Shown: positions 33,561 to 45,800 of the stretch, in pieces
Position numbering within the stretch: position 1 is the first letter of the stretch
How the letters are laid out: each line of letters begins with the position of its first letter
Origin: Przewalskia tangutica
Taxonomy: Eukaryota > Streptophyta > Magnoliopsida > Solanales > Solanaceae
Reading direction: 5' to 3'
NCBI GenBank assembly: GCA_029844215.1
Contig: CM056733.1
Location: 39,378,642 to 39,442,641 of the forward strand
DNA: 64,000 nt
Position numbers and translations under genes: made by a program
The notes under the pieces: generated by a model
What the model was told of the DNA's origin: nothing
Database searches by the model: none
What the model saw: only the letters and a program-made list of their open reading frames with translations

Positions 33561-35805
33561 CTAAGGATCGACTTGAAGTCTTGGATGATATTTGGGCTTA
33601 TTGAGGTAAAACCTTCGTCTTCTTAATGTAATTGAAGATTACATGTTATAGTAGTTGATAGAGGAGCATGTGATATATAGAATGAAGTTTGAAAAGATTT
33701 GGATCATGTTGAGATGTTAAAAACCAAAAATTGGCATGCTAGCCATTAAGGTTGTAAATCAATTCGGTTGTAGGTTATAATCGTTACATGTTATATAAGG
33801 AAGAGGATATAGTTGTTTTAATTGATTGTGACTTATATAATATGTTGTTACACATTATAGCCGAGAATGGCTATTGAATTATTGGACTGTTTTATACAAT
33901 TGTGGGGAAGAATTTTACACGTCCTGTTAGGCGTGTAATCCCCTTTGATTAGTTGATTGGTTGAGCCTTAAATGTGGCATGTTGGTTATTGATTTTCGGA
34001 CCTTGAAAAAGGTGGAAAAGTACGTAGAAACAAAGGAAGTGCTGCCCAATTTTCCGTAGAATAAGAGACTTTATACTTAGAATTATTCTACGATAGAAAG
34101 CTAGAAGTTGATAGCCGTATTATGGTCATTATAGGTTGGCATTCTACGTGCGGCATATTCAACTTGGAAAGTGGATTAAGTCGGAGAGGTATGTGAACTC
34201 TTCCCTATCTCTTGAGCATGAGTATTTACAAAGGTATAGTACGGTAGACGTACGTATTTTAAGTGAACTTGGTTTCAGTTCGGTATCCTTGCCTTGATTT
34301 CGAAAAGTGAAGTAACTCGGCTTTTAAAAGTATATGTTACTTGATGTTACATGTAAATATTACTTGATTTGAAAGTATATGATACTTGATTTCAAAAGTA
34401 TAAGTCTCTTGGTTTCAAAGAGGAACGTAATTGTCTTGGTTTAGAAAGACATAAAGTGTTATAATGGCTTTATGGGAAGTTAATTATAACGACTTTATGG
34501 GAAGTTAAATGAGTGGTTTACTCAAATGATTTAAACAAGGATAAACGACTTGGTTTTAAGAAAGACAACTTGATTTAAAGGCATAAGTTGTCTAAGTTTT
34601 GAAAGTAGAAGTCACTTGGTTTAAAAGCCTATAAATGTATTTCTAAAGGTGTGGTGACTTGTTTTGAAAAGTATACAAACCTTGATACTACGGGTGTTAG
34701 TATCTTGAGGGTTTTATATGAGAAAGAGTCATTTGTAAAAGGATAAAGGTATGTAGTACTTTGGGTTAAATTCCCGGATTTTTTCATGACATGTTAGTGC
34801 CTTAAGTTATATAAAATGAGAGTGCATACTAATTAAAGTCTAATGAGAAGTTAAGGGTTTTCTTAACTTGCTTATGATACTATGATAGCCGGTTGTGCTT
34901 ATGTTATGATATTTATGGTCGCCTTAAGTGCTAATGTTATGTAAATTTTGCGGGGTAAACCCCCGGGTTACTACATATTCCGTGGATTTGCTCTCCACGA
35001 TGCGAGTGCGGCGTTTGTTCTCATTGCGGGTCCACCGGGACCATGCGGGTGAAATAGTCCCATGCGGGTGAAATAGTCCCATGCGGAGCAAATTGCTCCA
35101 TTGCGGGTCCACTGGACCTATGCGGGTGAAATAGTCCCAGGAGTAGGATTGCTTAATGATATTACGGGCGGGTGGCCCTAATTTGATCATGAGCTTCCTA
35201 TTTTTAAGCAGTAAAGTATACTCTTGTTTACTCTCATTATTAGTAAGGCACAGTGTACTGTTAGTTTGGTTATCATACTTTTCTCCAGCTTTATTTTAGA
35301 CTATATGATTTCATTACAGTACTTTCAGTTTCACATACTTGGTACATATTTTGTACTGACCCCCTTTCCTCGGGGGGCTGCGTTCATGCCGCAGGTAGAG
35401 TTAAACAGGTTGCTGATCCTCACTTTTAGGATCACTGTTCAGCTGTTGAGAAGCTCCATTACTCCGGAGGTTTACCCTTGGTTCAGATCCCTGGTATTGT
35501 CGGTTGTTGTACATTCAGGGGTATGGCGGGGCCCTGTCCCGTCACATTTGTTATGTTAAAATTCTTAGAGGTCTGTAGTCATGTATGTGGGTCGGTTTGT
35601 AAATAAAAAGGATGTAACTGCTTTTGACTATTTATATATATATATATATATATCTAGGAAGGCAGCCTTATCGGCTAGCCTGTTGTTTACTTCTTACTGA
35701 TTTAAGTTGTGTGTTTTATGTATATTCCGCTGACTTTCTCTGATGGTTACCTGTAAGGGTGCCCAGGTAGGGCACCAGTCGTGGGCCCGGGGTCGGGTCA
35801 TGACA
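33561..35805 (+). mobile_element. B1 3' LTR, second part
   Basis: CTAAG (33561-33565) is the solo-LTR duplication. The sequence then continues GATCGACTTGAAGTC, following directly from position 8201, and ends GGTCGGGTCATGACA at 35805. Includes a repeat cluster (35020-35145), the hairpin block (35360-35560) and a short TA run (35633-35653). The bases after it (TATAG) would be the B1 target duplication. Confidence 0.87.
35020..35145 (+). repeat. Short GC-rich tandem units in B1 LTR
   Basis: Three irregular repeats of CATGCGGGTGAAATAGTCCC with CATTGCGGGTCCAC between them. Confidence 0.78.
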
Positions 35806-36098
35806 TATAGCCTATAAGGTATGTGAAACTAGCCTTTCTTCTTTTGGCATGATTTATATTAAGTAAGTGTACGGCGGACGTACATAGTTCTATTGGATCT
35901 TAATCCTTAATGATATGATAGTACTTTGGTTTTCCTAAAATGAAAGTTGAGTTTTATTTGAAATGGGTGTACGGCGAACGTACGTAATTCCATTAAGTCC
36001 TGATTTTAAATGATACTTGATATGATAGTGCCTTGGTTTGGTTTTTCTAAAATGGAAGTTCATTTTAAAGATTTTATTGAGAGTCAAAAGATGATTTA
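35806..36098 (+). mobile_element. Fragment of an older LTR hosting B1 and B2
   Basis: LTR mid-region sequence (AAGGTATGTGAAACTAGCC, then the TACGGCGGACGTACAT word seen in all LTRs). It lies right of the B1 terminus and is broken at 36098 by B2. Contains a roughly 100-bp direct duplication (35868-35965 and 35969-36070), both starting GTGTACGGCG. Outermost layer visible on this side. Confidence 0.7.
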
Positions 36099-36743
36099 TG
36101 TCACGATGACCGGGCATGGCGGTGCCTACACAGGCACCCTTCTGTACACATCGAGAGAATAGCGGAACATATAAAACTCATAAATACTAAAACAGTAATA
36201 TCAACAGGTTAGTCGATAAGGCCACCTTCCGTAAAATATACATGAACCAAAATAAAATAAACCAGTACATTTCTGTTCTTAAAAACCCAATCCACAATGT
36301 GACTCTGGACCTCACAGAATAACGGCGTGGACGGGGCCGCCATACCCACGAATATACAACAACCGACCATACCAGGATGCGAACCAGGATAAGCCTCGGA
36401 GTAATGGAGTTTCCCAACGGTGAACGATGATCCTAAGATTGAGGATCGGCAACTCAGATACTCTACTGCGGCATGAACGCAACCCGAAGGAGGTCGTAAC
36501 AACATGTACCAAATATGTGAAACTGAAAGTACTGTAATGAACTCATAAGTCTAAAATAAAGCTGGAGACATGTATGATAACTCAATTAACAGTACACTGT
36601 GCCTTACTAACAATGAGAGTAAACAAGAGTATACTTTACTGCATAAAAATAGGAGGCTCATGATCAAAGTAGGGCCACCCGCCCGTAGGTCATTAAGCAA
36701 TTCTACTCCTGGGACTATTTCACGCGTAGGTCCGTGGACCCAT
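36099..36743 (-). mobile_element. B2 3' LTR (minus strand), first part
   Basis: Starts TGTCACGATGACC, the reverse complement of an LTR terminus, and carries the hairpin block (36340-36490). Interrupted at 36743 by A3 and resumes at 46214. Confidence 0.85.
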
Positions 36744-37133
36744 TATTATACCCGTATTTCAGAGTATGCGTGGGGCATATACTAAAGTTTTAGCCTTAAG
36801 ATAGGCAAGGATCGAAAATTTTGTGCACAACTACCAAAACGAATTGTTTTCCGACGAAACGTTTTCCAAAACTTGCGTAGGGAAAATTACGGCTATGTCA
36901 TTTAAAATTTTTGCAGATTTTTCCGAGAGATGAAATATTTTGGACCAACGAGAGGGCGACACTTGTCACCCTCAAGTGGGCGGAACCATGGCCGAAAGTG
37001 GTGCACGTTTTGTGCCATGTTTTGTGGCCTAAACCATGGGTCAATGTTTGGAGTAGATGGCTAGGGGGCACTTGGGAAAATCCTCACCTTCCACTTGCCC
37101 CCCACTTGTCTTGATCATGGCCATTGAATTCCC

Positions 37134-37142
37134 TATAAATAC
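37134..37142 (+). promoter_or_regulatory. LTR TATA box
   Basis: TATAAATAC followed by a C-run in the A3 5' LTR. Confidence 0.72.
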
Positions 37143-39149
37143 CCCCCCTTTGTTGAAGACTTTCTTCATCCCTCAAACATTTCTAAGTCTTGAAAACCCT
37201 TCCCCCCTTTGGAGAGGTTCTCGTCCAAGCCTCCCCCTCCCCCCTTTGAGAGGCCCCTTGGCCGAGAGATATCCACCCCCTCCTAGTGGTGTTGGCGAGA
37301 CACACCCTTGCCTAGTTGTTCTCGTAAAATACCCCCTTGGTAGAAAATACTCTCCAAGTATTGTTACTATTCCAAAATACCTTAGCCTTATACCTTGTAG
37401 TATTCCAAAGTTACCTCTATACGTAGAGCCCGGAAATACTACCTTATGTCCTTTTTGTCTCAAAACGAAACCCTAAGGAAAATCTTCATAGTCGGTTGAA
37501 GTGTTAAGTAGAAGTTGCATAGAACTTCTAAGGGTTGTTTGGAGCGGGTTGGAGCGCCCAGAGTAGGAGCTAAACGTTGCTCAGGATCGACATTTTAACT
37601 TGGATAATTTTGGGCTTATCAAGGTAAATATCTTGTCCCCCTTTTGTAATTAGAGTTTACATACTGTTGAAGTATAAGAATTAAGTATAAGTTATATACA
37701 AGAAAGGTATATAAGAAGGGTAATGAACTGTACTTACATAGGATTTGTATTCTGATGAACTTGTGAAGTTTGTGGGTAGGGAAGTGCTGCCCAATTTTCT
37801 GTAGAATCTTGTATCTAGATTTATTCTACCGAGTAGTCTAGACATTGATAGACTTGTACAACCTTTATAGGTTGAAGTACTGCGAGTAGCGTATTCTACT
37901 CGAATGGAGGAAAAGGCTAGCCGGATTACAGTACTTTGAAGCTATTTGCTAATAGTCGATAATCGTCGCGAGGTATGTGATTCTTCCTATCCTCTTGAGC
38001 ATGATATTTTAAAAAGAATATATATAGTACGGTAGACGTACGTGTGTTAACTGAACATGGTTTTACTCCGATGTCTTTTGACTTGAGTCTAAATAATAAA
38101 AATCTTGAAGTATTTCAAAAGAATTAAGAACCGTTTTTGAAAGAAGAGTAATACTTGGTTTTAAAAGCTTCAGAGTTATACTAGCTTTATGGGAAGTTAG
38201 GTATAACGACTTAAGAGAGATAATAAGAATGGTTTATTGATTTTAGAAGTTAAGAGACTTGATCTTAAAAGGTAAGAGACTTGACTTAATTGAATTAATA
38301 TGAATTTTGTTAAAAAGTGTGAAACCTCATTCGTGAGTAATGAGTACTTGGTTTTTTTAAAAGGAATAATGTCTTACTGATTTCGGAAATCAGAATAAGT
38401 ATCGAACAAACCACAGCAGCGCTAATAAAGGGAAATGTTTTGACTAATTAAGTATTATTGAAACCAGTAGAAACCTCCATCTGCATAGAAGCTAAGATGA
38501 GACAAAATGATATTACATTTCCTAGATCATGGCTGCTTTAATAAGATTGATTATGAACAAGAATAACCTACTCACATATAAGAAATATGTTTCTCAGATT
38601 GTTTTAAAAGAGAATTATATTTATTAAGTGATTAAGACTATGAACTACGAAACCTTTCGAAAATGAGAAACTTGAGCATTTGAAATTAGGCAAACTTGAA
38701 TGTTTGGAAAATAATGTTATTACTTGATTTTACAAAGGGAAGTGTTTTGGTTTACTTAAAAAGATAGTCACTCTATTTTTATACTACGGGTATTGTGTGA
38801 CTTTTGTGAAAGAAACGGATCTTTTAAAGAATTAATGTATGAAGTGCTTTGGGGATAAAAACCCGAACTTGTTGACATAAAGTAGGAAGTGTCTTATGTG
38901 AATAACTTGACTATGTTGGTTTGTGATAGCCTTGAAATACTTTCTTGTTGGTTCGATAAATAAACATGTTAGGATGCTACGTGTGTTAGAGTCTTGTAAT
39001 GTTGTGTAAGGGGGTTTCCCTTGATTGTGCTTATGTTGTTTAACGATAAGCTGTTATGTTAGTATTATATCACTCACCTTGACTTGATCCCGGGGTTAAC
39101 GCCTCCGTCTTGGGGTAGCCTCGAGCGATCTGTGTGACTATGATTCGAG

Positions 39150-39345
39150 ATACCTCATGCGGGTCCAGGTGGCCTATGCGGAGCTACAAGAGTTCCAGGT
39201 TAGTGTGCGGGGTTATACCTCATGCGGTCTATGTGGCGTGCGGATGCGAGTCGGGGCGTTGTCGGGAGTAGCTACCCTCGATGCGGAATACCTCATGCGG
39301 GCTATGTGAGTGGCCTATGCGGGCTGCGGGAAGTTCGAGGACTAG
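39150..39345 (+). repeat. Irregular tandem units in A3 5' LTR
   Basis: About three units built on ATACCTCATGCGGGTCCAGG and GGCCTATGCGG. The counterpart in the 3' LTR is 45175-45380. Confidence 0.8.
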
Positions 39346-40191
39346 ACGCGACATTTGATCTGCGGGCGAGTGGCGGCTTCGATCATGTGGCGGTCTAGAC
39401 AGATCTCATAATCTGATTTATGACCTTGTTGGTGCGTGGGTTTTAGTAGTCGGCTATGCCTTCGTACTTACCGTCACGGTTTTATTGTGACACAGGTGGG
39501 ACCTGGTGTTCATGTGTATTCCTTGGTGCTTTTATATCATAGACTGCCGGCATTGAGGAAGGTATTCCACGGGCATGATTGATGTTGTGGGAGTGAGACC
39601 CATAATTATATTTGAGTGATGACTTTGAGGGTGTGAGTCCCTGACTTGACATGACTGCTTATTTATTGTGAACTGTAGTTTGGTTATCATACATGTCTCC
39701 TGCTTTATATAGACTACTATGATTTCATTTCTGATATTTCGATTTCACATACTTGGTACTGTTATCGACCTCCTTGAAGTGCGTTCATGCCGCAGGTAGA
39801 GGTACACCAGTGTTGATCCCCGCTCTTAGGATCACAGTTCAGCGTTTTGGGAAGTTCCGTTTCTTCGGAGGCTTATCTTTGGTATAGTCCCCTATCGTTG
39901 TAGGTACTTACATTCAGGGGTATGGCGGGGCCCTGTCCCGCCATTGTTGTTATATCATTCTTAGAGGTGCATGTAAATCTTGTTGTGGGCAGAGTTTGTA
40001 AAAAAGATGTAACTGTTCGGATTTAAGTTTTTATATATATGCCGAAAGGCAACTTTTCTTCAGATAAACTGTGTATCTTCTACATTGTTTCATGTTGTGT
40101 TTTATATTCCGCTGATTACTCTGATGTTGTATCACTAGGGTGCCCGGGGTAAGGCACCAGTCACGGGCCCGGGTTCGGGTCGTGACAAAAG

Positions 40192-40203
40192 TGGTATCAG
40201 AGC
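40192..40203 (+). other. Primer-binding site of A3
   Basis: TGGTATCAGAGC, five bases after the 5' LTR end; initiator-Met type. Confidence 0.95.
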
Positions 40204-40396
40204 AGTTAATCCTCGGAAAGTGTCTACAGACCGTATCTAGTAGAGTCTTGATTATCGGTGTGTTGTGCACCACACCAATAATCAGGAGGATATAGGATAT
40301 TTAGGATTGGTTTCCATTCTTCTCACTCTGAGATCGTGCCTTAGAGTTGTGTTATAAGTTGGACCCCTCTAACGTATTTCTTTCCCCTTATCAGTT

Positions 40397-41400
40397 ATGC
40401 CTCCGCGTAAGGCAACCCGGTCGAAGAAGGCAAGGCGGTAGGAGCTGCGAGTAAAACACAGAGGGTTACGAGGGCACAGGCCCAACCATCACCTGAGTTG
40501 GTGCTTCATTCGGGGAGTTCTGCGGCGTCGCCAGTCCCAGCAGAGTCTAGCACAGCGGCAGCAGTTCCTACTGCGGCCATGATATTCGAACCTTCAGTTC
40601 CACGACCGGTAGCGGAAAGTATTGATTGCAAAGAGCGACCACTGTTTCTAGCTATGGATTTAGCAACTGCAGAGTATTTTATGTATCGATTTATCGCGGG
40701 CCTTGATGAATATCTAAGAAAGGGTTGTGCAAGTAGCTCTTGATCGAGGCATGAGCATGGCTGCGTCTGAGCTTATGCCGCGGCCGAGAAAGCGTAGGAT
40801 CGGCGGGTTAACCAAGATCGAGAAGAGGCGAGCAGCGAGGTCCTTTGGTAACTTTCGGCGGACCTTCTCGGCCACAGATTGGTTATGCGCCTCCACCGGT
40901 CAGAGTGGTTCTCCGCGGGGTTCGGGGCGTTCGGGGTATGTAGGAGTTGGTGAGCTCGTGGTGCTAGTTCGCGGCAACACGTAGGTTTGGCCCGGCCGGA
41001 TTCGATTTTCCCTCGGTGTTCACGGTGTGGCAAGCGTCATCGGGAATGTCGTCTTTTGTTGGTACTTGTTTTACTGCGGCGTCGAGGGCCGTGTGTCGAA
41101 AAGATGTCCTAGTAGGAGGACTCGGTCTACGGATCGATTCATGAGTCGGTGGTTCGGAGAGGAAGGGTGTTAGCGGAGGAGGCCACCCCACCGGTGTGGC
41201 GTTGTGGTAGATGTCATTTTGGGAGTGTCGTGCGTCTTGGACAGCTTGTTATGCTGGCGGCCCGCTGGGCCATTTGCGAGAATTTGTCAGGCGGAGTGGC
41301 GCGGATGTAGAGACTCGACCTTCGGGATCGGTGGCTAGTTCATCACCTTCCTAGCTATCGCCCAACGAGGCGGATTGACTAGAACGACAAAGGGAGTGAA
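40397..41400 (+). pseudogene. gag: A3 gag remnant, capsid core missing
   Basis: Starts MPPRKATRSKKARR at 40397 with a stop after 14 codons. An 81-codon open piece (40498-40743) reads SSAASPVPAESSTAAAVPTA ... YRFIAGLDEYLRKGC, the N-terminal linker joined almost directly to the end of the gag core: the EDDPQEFI...YNVEFDSLARY part present in A1 and A5 is absent. Two successive zinc-knuckle modules follow (about 41012-41095 and 41190-41285), both beginning PRC-x2-CG and both degraded. A4 shows the same deletion and an equivalent PPRCGRCGKCHCG second module, so both features are old. No product is expected to assemble particles. Confidence 0.83.
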
Positions 41401-41854
41401 GCGGAGATCTGGTATATCCTTAACCCTCTAGAGATTAGTATGTGTGATAAGATGAGTATATTTTAAGTGTTATGTTCAGATAGCATTGTGTTAATTATGA
41501 GCCTTAGAATATTATACGTAGAGACCTTAGATGTGAGGTCATCTTGAGTAAAAGATTTATTTTATGTTTGACCCTTATCGGAGTGCATAGTTCATGTGAG
41601 ATATGTTTGTGTGATAAGTCCCTGTGTAGTGTGAAAGGAAAGAGGGTAGTTGATCTAAGAAGACCACTAGGTTTTCGTGACTTGATTAGTGAGATTGTTC
41701 CGGATCGGGGAACAAGAGTTTTGCGTGATAGCGGGTCGGGTTGCGGACCAATTGCGGGTCAACCCGCGGCCTGTATTGTGGTGGGGTCAGTTTGTGGTGG
41801 TTCCACTTTGTGGTAGGGTCATGAGGGTGTTAGGCCCAAGTTTAGTTAACCGTG
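41401..41854 (+). other. A3 non-coding spacer
   Basis: Contains TATATCCTTAACCCTCTAGA (41412-41431), the perfect inverted repeat GCGGGTCAACCCGC (41754-41767) and the TTAGGCCCAAGTTTA word, all shared with A1. Sits where protease, reverse transcriptase and RNase H would lie. Confidence 0.7.
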
Positions 41855-42640
41855 TCGAGTTCGTGGATCGTTCGACCGATGGTCGGCCGATGAGGTCGGC
41901 CATCTTGTCTTTCGATCGGGGTGTGTACTCGGCAGAGGGCTATGCGAGATGTTATATCGGGAAGGTTGTAAGGCTGCACGATGTGCCTACTTTCACCTTA
42001 TGACAGACAGTGGAGCCCAGGTTACGGCTATTTCTTTTTCTGGAAGTTTTACCAGGCAGGGTTAGGAACTCCGGTGAGTCTCAGTATCGCATTCGCCCTC
42101 GGGCCAGTGTTTGGATTCAGGGGTAGCTGTAAGGATTGTTGCCTCCTGTTGCGGGAGTGTTTAATAGCTACCATATCAATATTCGGAGGGTGCCTTGTGA
42201 GGCCTCATTTGGGCGGAAGTGTAGGTTTCCGATCGATTGGTTCGATGTTGTACGCAGTTGGCTAGTAGGTTCATACTTGTTCAGCAGGATGTGGGTAGGG
42301 TGAAGCTTATCCAAGAAAGGTTATTGGCAGCTCAGGGTCAACAGAAGTCATGCGGATAATAGACGTCGACACTTGAAGTTCAGGTTGACGGTCGGTACTC
42401 TTGAAGGTACCACCCCGGAAAGGGTGTGACGAGTTTTGGAAAGCAGAGGAACTTAGCCCGAGATACTTGGGCGTTTTGGATCATGTGAAGAATAGGCGGG
42501 TTGCCTATAAGTTGGCATTACCGTCCGGCGTAGGAAGCGACGTCCGGTCTTTCGAGTTGTTATGTTCGGAAAAGTATCGGAGATCCATCAGTGTTCCCGC
42601 TTAATGATGACCAAGTTGGAGATAGTAACCGAGATTTTGG
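41855..42640 (+). pseudogene. A3 integrase remnant
   Basis: Recognisable pieces in several frames: VYSAEGYARCYIGKVVRLHD (41922-41985), corresponding to the B1 integrase TTYSAEGYARLYSRKIVRLQ; DSGAQVTAIS (about 42007-42040), the place of the second catalytic Asp motif; then, beyond stops, a piece ending RVKLIQERLLAAQGQQKSC (about 42295-42355); and a decayed GPY/F region LSPRYLGVLDHVKNRRVAYK (about 42452-42511). The zinc site and the start of the core are missing or beyond recognition. Stops and frameshifts are frequent. A4 carries the same piece in the same place, so the deletion joining spacer to integrase pre-dates both insertions. Confidence 0.85.
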
Positions 42641-42769
42641 GAACCTAGGCGATGAGCGAAATGTGGTAAGTTATGAGAAAGAGTTCGGGTGTACGAGGAG
42701 GGTACGACGAGTAAGGGAAAAAGTGAGCATATGTTAAGTGGAACGTTATCGTTATCTGTATCGAGAAGG

Positions 42770-42804
42770 AACATTCGGGACGAATGTTTCTAAGGAGGGG
42801 AGAA
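42770..42804 (+). other. A3 palindrome and polypurine tract
   Basis: AACATTCGGGACGAATGTT at 42770-42788, then the purine tract AAGGAGGGGAGAA (42792-42804) and the LTR start. Confidence 0.87.
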
Positions 42805-45800
42805 TGTTATACCCCGTATTTCCAGAGTATGTACGTAAGGACGTACGTACGAAAGTTTTAGCCTTAAGATAGGCAAGGATCGAAAATTTTGTGCACAACT
42901 ACCAAAACGAATTGTTTCAGGTAAACGTTTTCCAAAACTTGCGTAGGAAAATTACGGCTATGTCATTTAAAATTTTTGCGGATTTTTCGAGAGATGAAAT
43001 ATTTTGGACCAACGAGAGGCGACACTTGTCACCCTCAGTGCGGAACCATGGCCGAAAGTGGTGCACGTTTTGTGCCATGTTTTGTGGCTTAAACCATGGG
43101 TCAATGTTTGGAGTAGATGGCTAGGGGGCACTTGGGCAAATCCTCACCTTCCACTTGCCCCCCACTTGTCTTGATCATGGCCATTGAAGTCCCTATAAAT
43201 ACCCCCCTTTGTTGAAGACTTTCTTCATCCTCAAACATTTCTAAGTCTTGAAAACCCTTCCCCTTTGGAGAGGTTCTCGCCCAAGCCTCCTCCCCTTTGA
43301 GAGGCCCTTGCCGAGAGATATCCCCTCCTAGTGGTGTTGGTAGACACACCCCCTTGCCTAGTTGTTCTCGTAAAATACCCCCTTGGTAGAAAATACTCTC
43401 CAAGTATTGTTACTATTCCAAAATACCTTAGCCTTATACCTTGTAGTATTCCAAAGTTACCTCTATACGTAGAGCCCGGAAATACTACCTTATGTCATTT
43501 TTGTCTCAAAACTAAACCCTAAGGAAAATCTTCATAGTTGGTTGAAGTGTTAAGTAGAAGTTGCGTAGAACCTCTAAGGGTTGTTTGGAGCGGGTTGGAG
43601 CGCCCAGAGTAGGAGCTAAACGTTGCTCAGGATCGACATTTTAACTTGGATAATTTTGGGCTTATCGAGGTAAATATCTTGTCCCCCTTTTGTAATTAGA
43701 GTTTACATACTGTTGAAGTATAAGAATTAAGTATAAGTTATATCTGAGGAAGGTATATAAGAAGGGTAATGAATCAGTACTTACATAGGATTTGTATTCT
43801 GATGAACTTGTGAAGTTTGTGGGTAGGAAGTCTTGCCCAATTTTCCGTAGAATCTTGTATCTACATTTATTCTACCCAGTAGTCTAGACATTGATAGACT
43901 TGTACAACCTTTATAGGTTGAAGTACTGCGAGTAGCGTATTCTACTCGAAGGGAGGAAAAGGCTAGCGGATTCTGATCTTTGGAGCTATTTGCTAATAGT
44001 CGATAATCGTCGCGAGTATCGATTCTTCCTATCCTCTTGAGCATGATATTTTAAAAGAATATATATAGTACGGTAGGCGACGTGTGTTAGCGAACATGGT
44101 TTTACTCCGATGTCTTTTGACTTGAGTCTAAATAATAAGAATCTTGAAGTATTTCAAAAGAATTAAGAACCGTTTTTGAAAGAAGAGTAATACTTGGTTT
44201 TAAAAGCTTAAGAGTTATACTAGCTTTATGGGAAGTTAGGTATAACGACTTAAGAGAGATAATAAGAATGGTTTATTGATTTTAGAAGTTAAGAGACTTG
44301 ATCTTAAAAGATAAGAGACTTGACTTAATTGAATTAATATGAATTTTGTTAAAAAGTGTGAAACCTCATTCGTGAGTAATGAGTACTTGGTTTTTTAAAA
44401 GGAATAATGTCTTACTGATTTCGGAAATCAGAATAAGTATCGAACAAACCACAGCAGCGCTAATAAAGGGAAATGTTTTGACTAATTAAGTATTATTGAA
44501 ACCAGTAGAAACCTCCATCTGCATAGAAGCTAAGATGAGACAAAATGATATTACATTTCCTAGATCATGGCTGCTTTAATAAGATTGATTATGAACAAGA
44601 ATAACCTACTCACATATAAGACATATGTTTCTCAGATTGTTTTAAAAGAGAATTATATTTATTAAGTGATTAAGACTATGAACTACGAAACCTTTCGAAA
44701 ATGAGAAACTTGAGCATTTGAAATTAGGCAAACTTGAATGTTTGGAAAATAATGTTATTACTTGATTTTACAAAGGGAAGTGTTTTGGTTTACTTAAAAA
44801 GATAGTCACTCTATTTTTATACTACGGGTATTGTGTGACTTTTGTGAAAGAAACGGATCTTTTAAAGAATTAATGTATGAAGTGCTTTGGGGATAAAAAC
44901 CCGAACTTGTTGACATAAAGTAGGAAGTGCCTTGTGTGAATAACTTGACTATGTTGGTTTGTGATAGCCTTGTAATACTTTCTTGTTGGTTCGATAAATA
45001 AACATGTTAGGATGCTACGTGTGTTAGTGTCTTGTAATGTTGTGTAAGGGGGGTTCCTTGATTGTGCTTATGTTGTTTAACGATAAGTGTTATGTTAGTA
45101 TTATATCACTCACCTTGACTTGATCCGGGGTTGCGCCTCCGATGTGGGGTAGCCTCAGGCAGTCTGTGTGACTATGATTCGAGATACCTCATGCGGGTCC
45201 AGGTGGCCTATGCGGAGCTACGAGAGTTCCAGGTTAGTGTGCGGGGTTATACCTCATGCGGTCTATGTGGCTACGCGATGCGAGTCGGGGCGTTGCGGGA
45301 GTAGCTACCCTTGATGCGGGAATACCTCATACGGGCCTATGTGAGTGGCCTATGCGAGTGCGGGAAGTTCGAGGACTAGACGCGCATTTGATCTGCGGGC
45401 GAGTGGCGGCGCCGATCATGTGGCGGTCAGACAGATCTCATGATCTGATTTATGACCTTGTTGATGCGTGGGTTTTAGTAGTCGGCTATGCCTTCGTACT
45501 TACCGTCAGACGGTTTTATTATGACAGTGGGACACGGTGTTCATGTGTATTCCTTGGTGATTTTATATCATAGATAGCGGCGATGAGGAAGGTATTCCAC
45601 GGGCATGATTGATGTTGTGGGCGTGAGACCCATAGTTATATTTGAGTGATGACTTTGAGGCGTGAGTCACGACTTGACATATTGCTAATTTATTGTGGCG
45701 TAGTTTGGTTATCATACATGTCTCCGCTTTATATAGACTACTATGATTTCATTTACGATATTTTCGATTTCACATACTTGGTACTGTTATCGACCTCCTT

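Larger units (their letters stand above)
36744..40187 (+). mobile_element. A3 5' LTR
   Basis: Family-A LTR with TATA box at 37134-37142, tandem units near 39150-39345, hairpin block 39770-39960 and terminus GGGTTCGGGTCGTGACA. Confidence 0.9.

Noticed and set aside
35633..35653. TA-run as replication origin or matrix-attachment site
   Set aside because: A simple dinucleotide run of about 20 bases inside an LTR; shorter TA runs occur at the same place in other copies.
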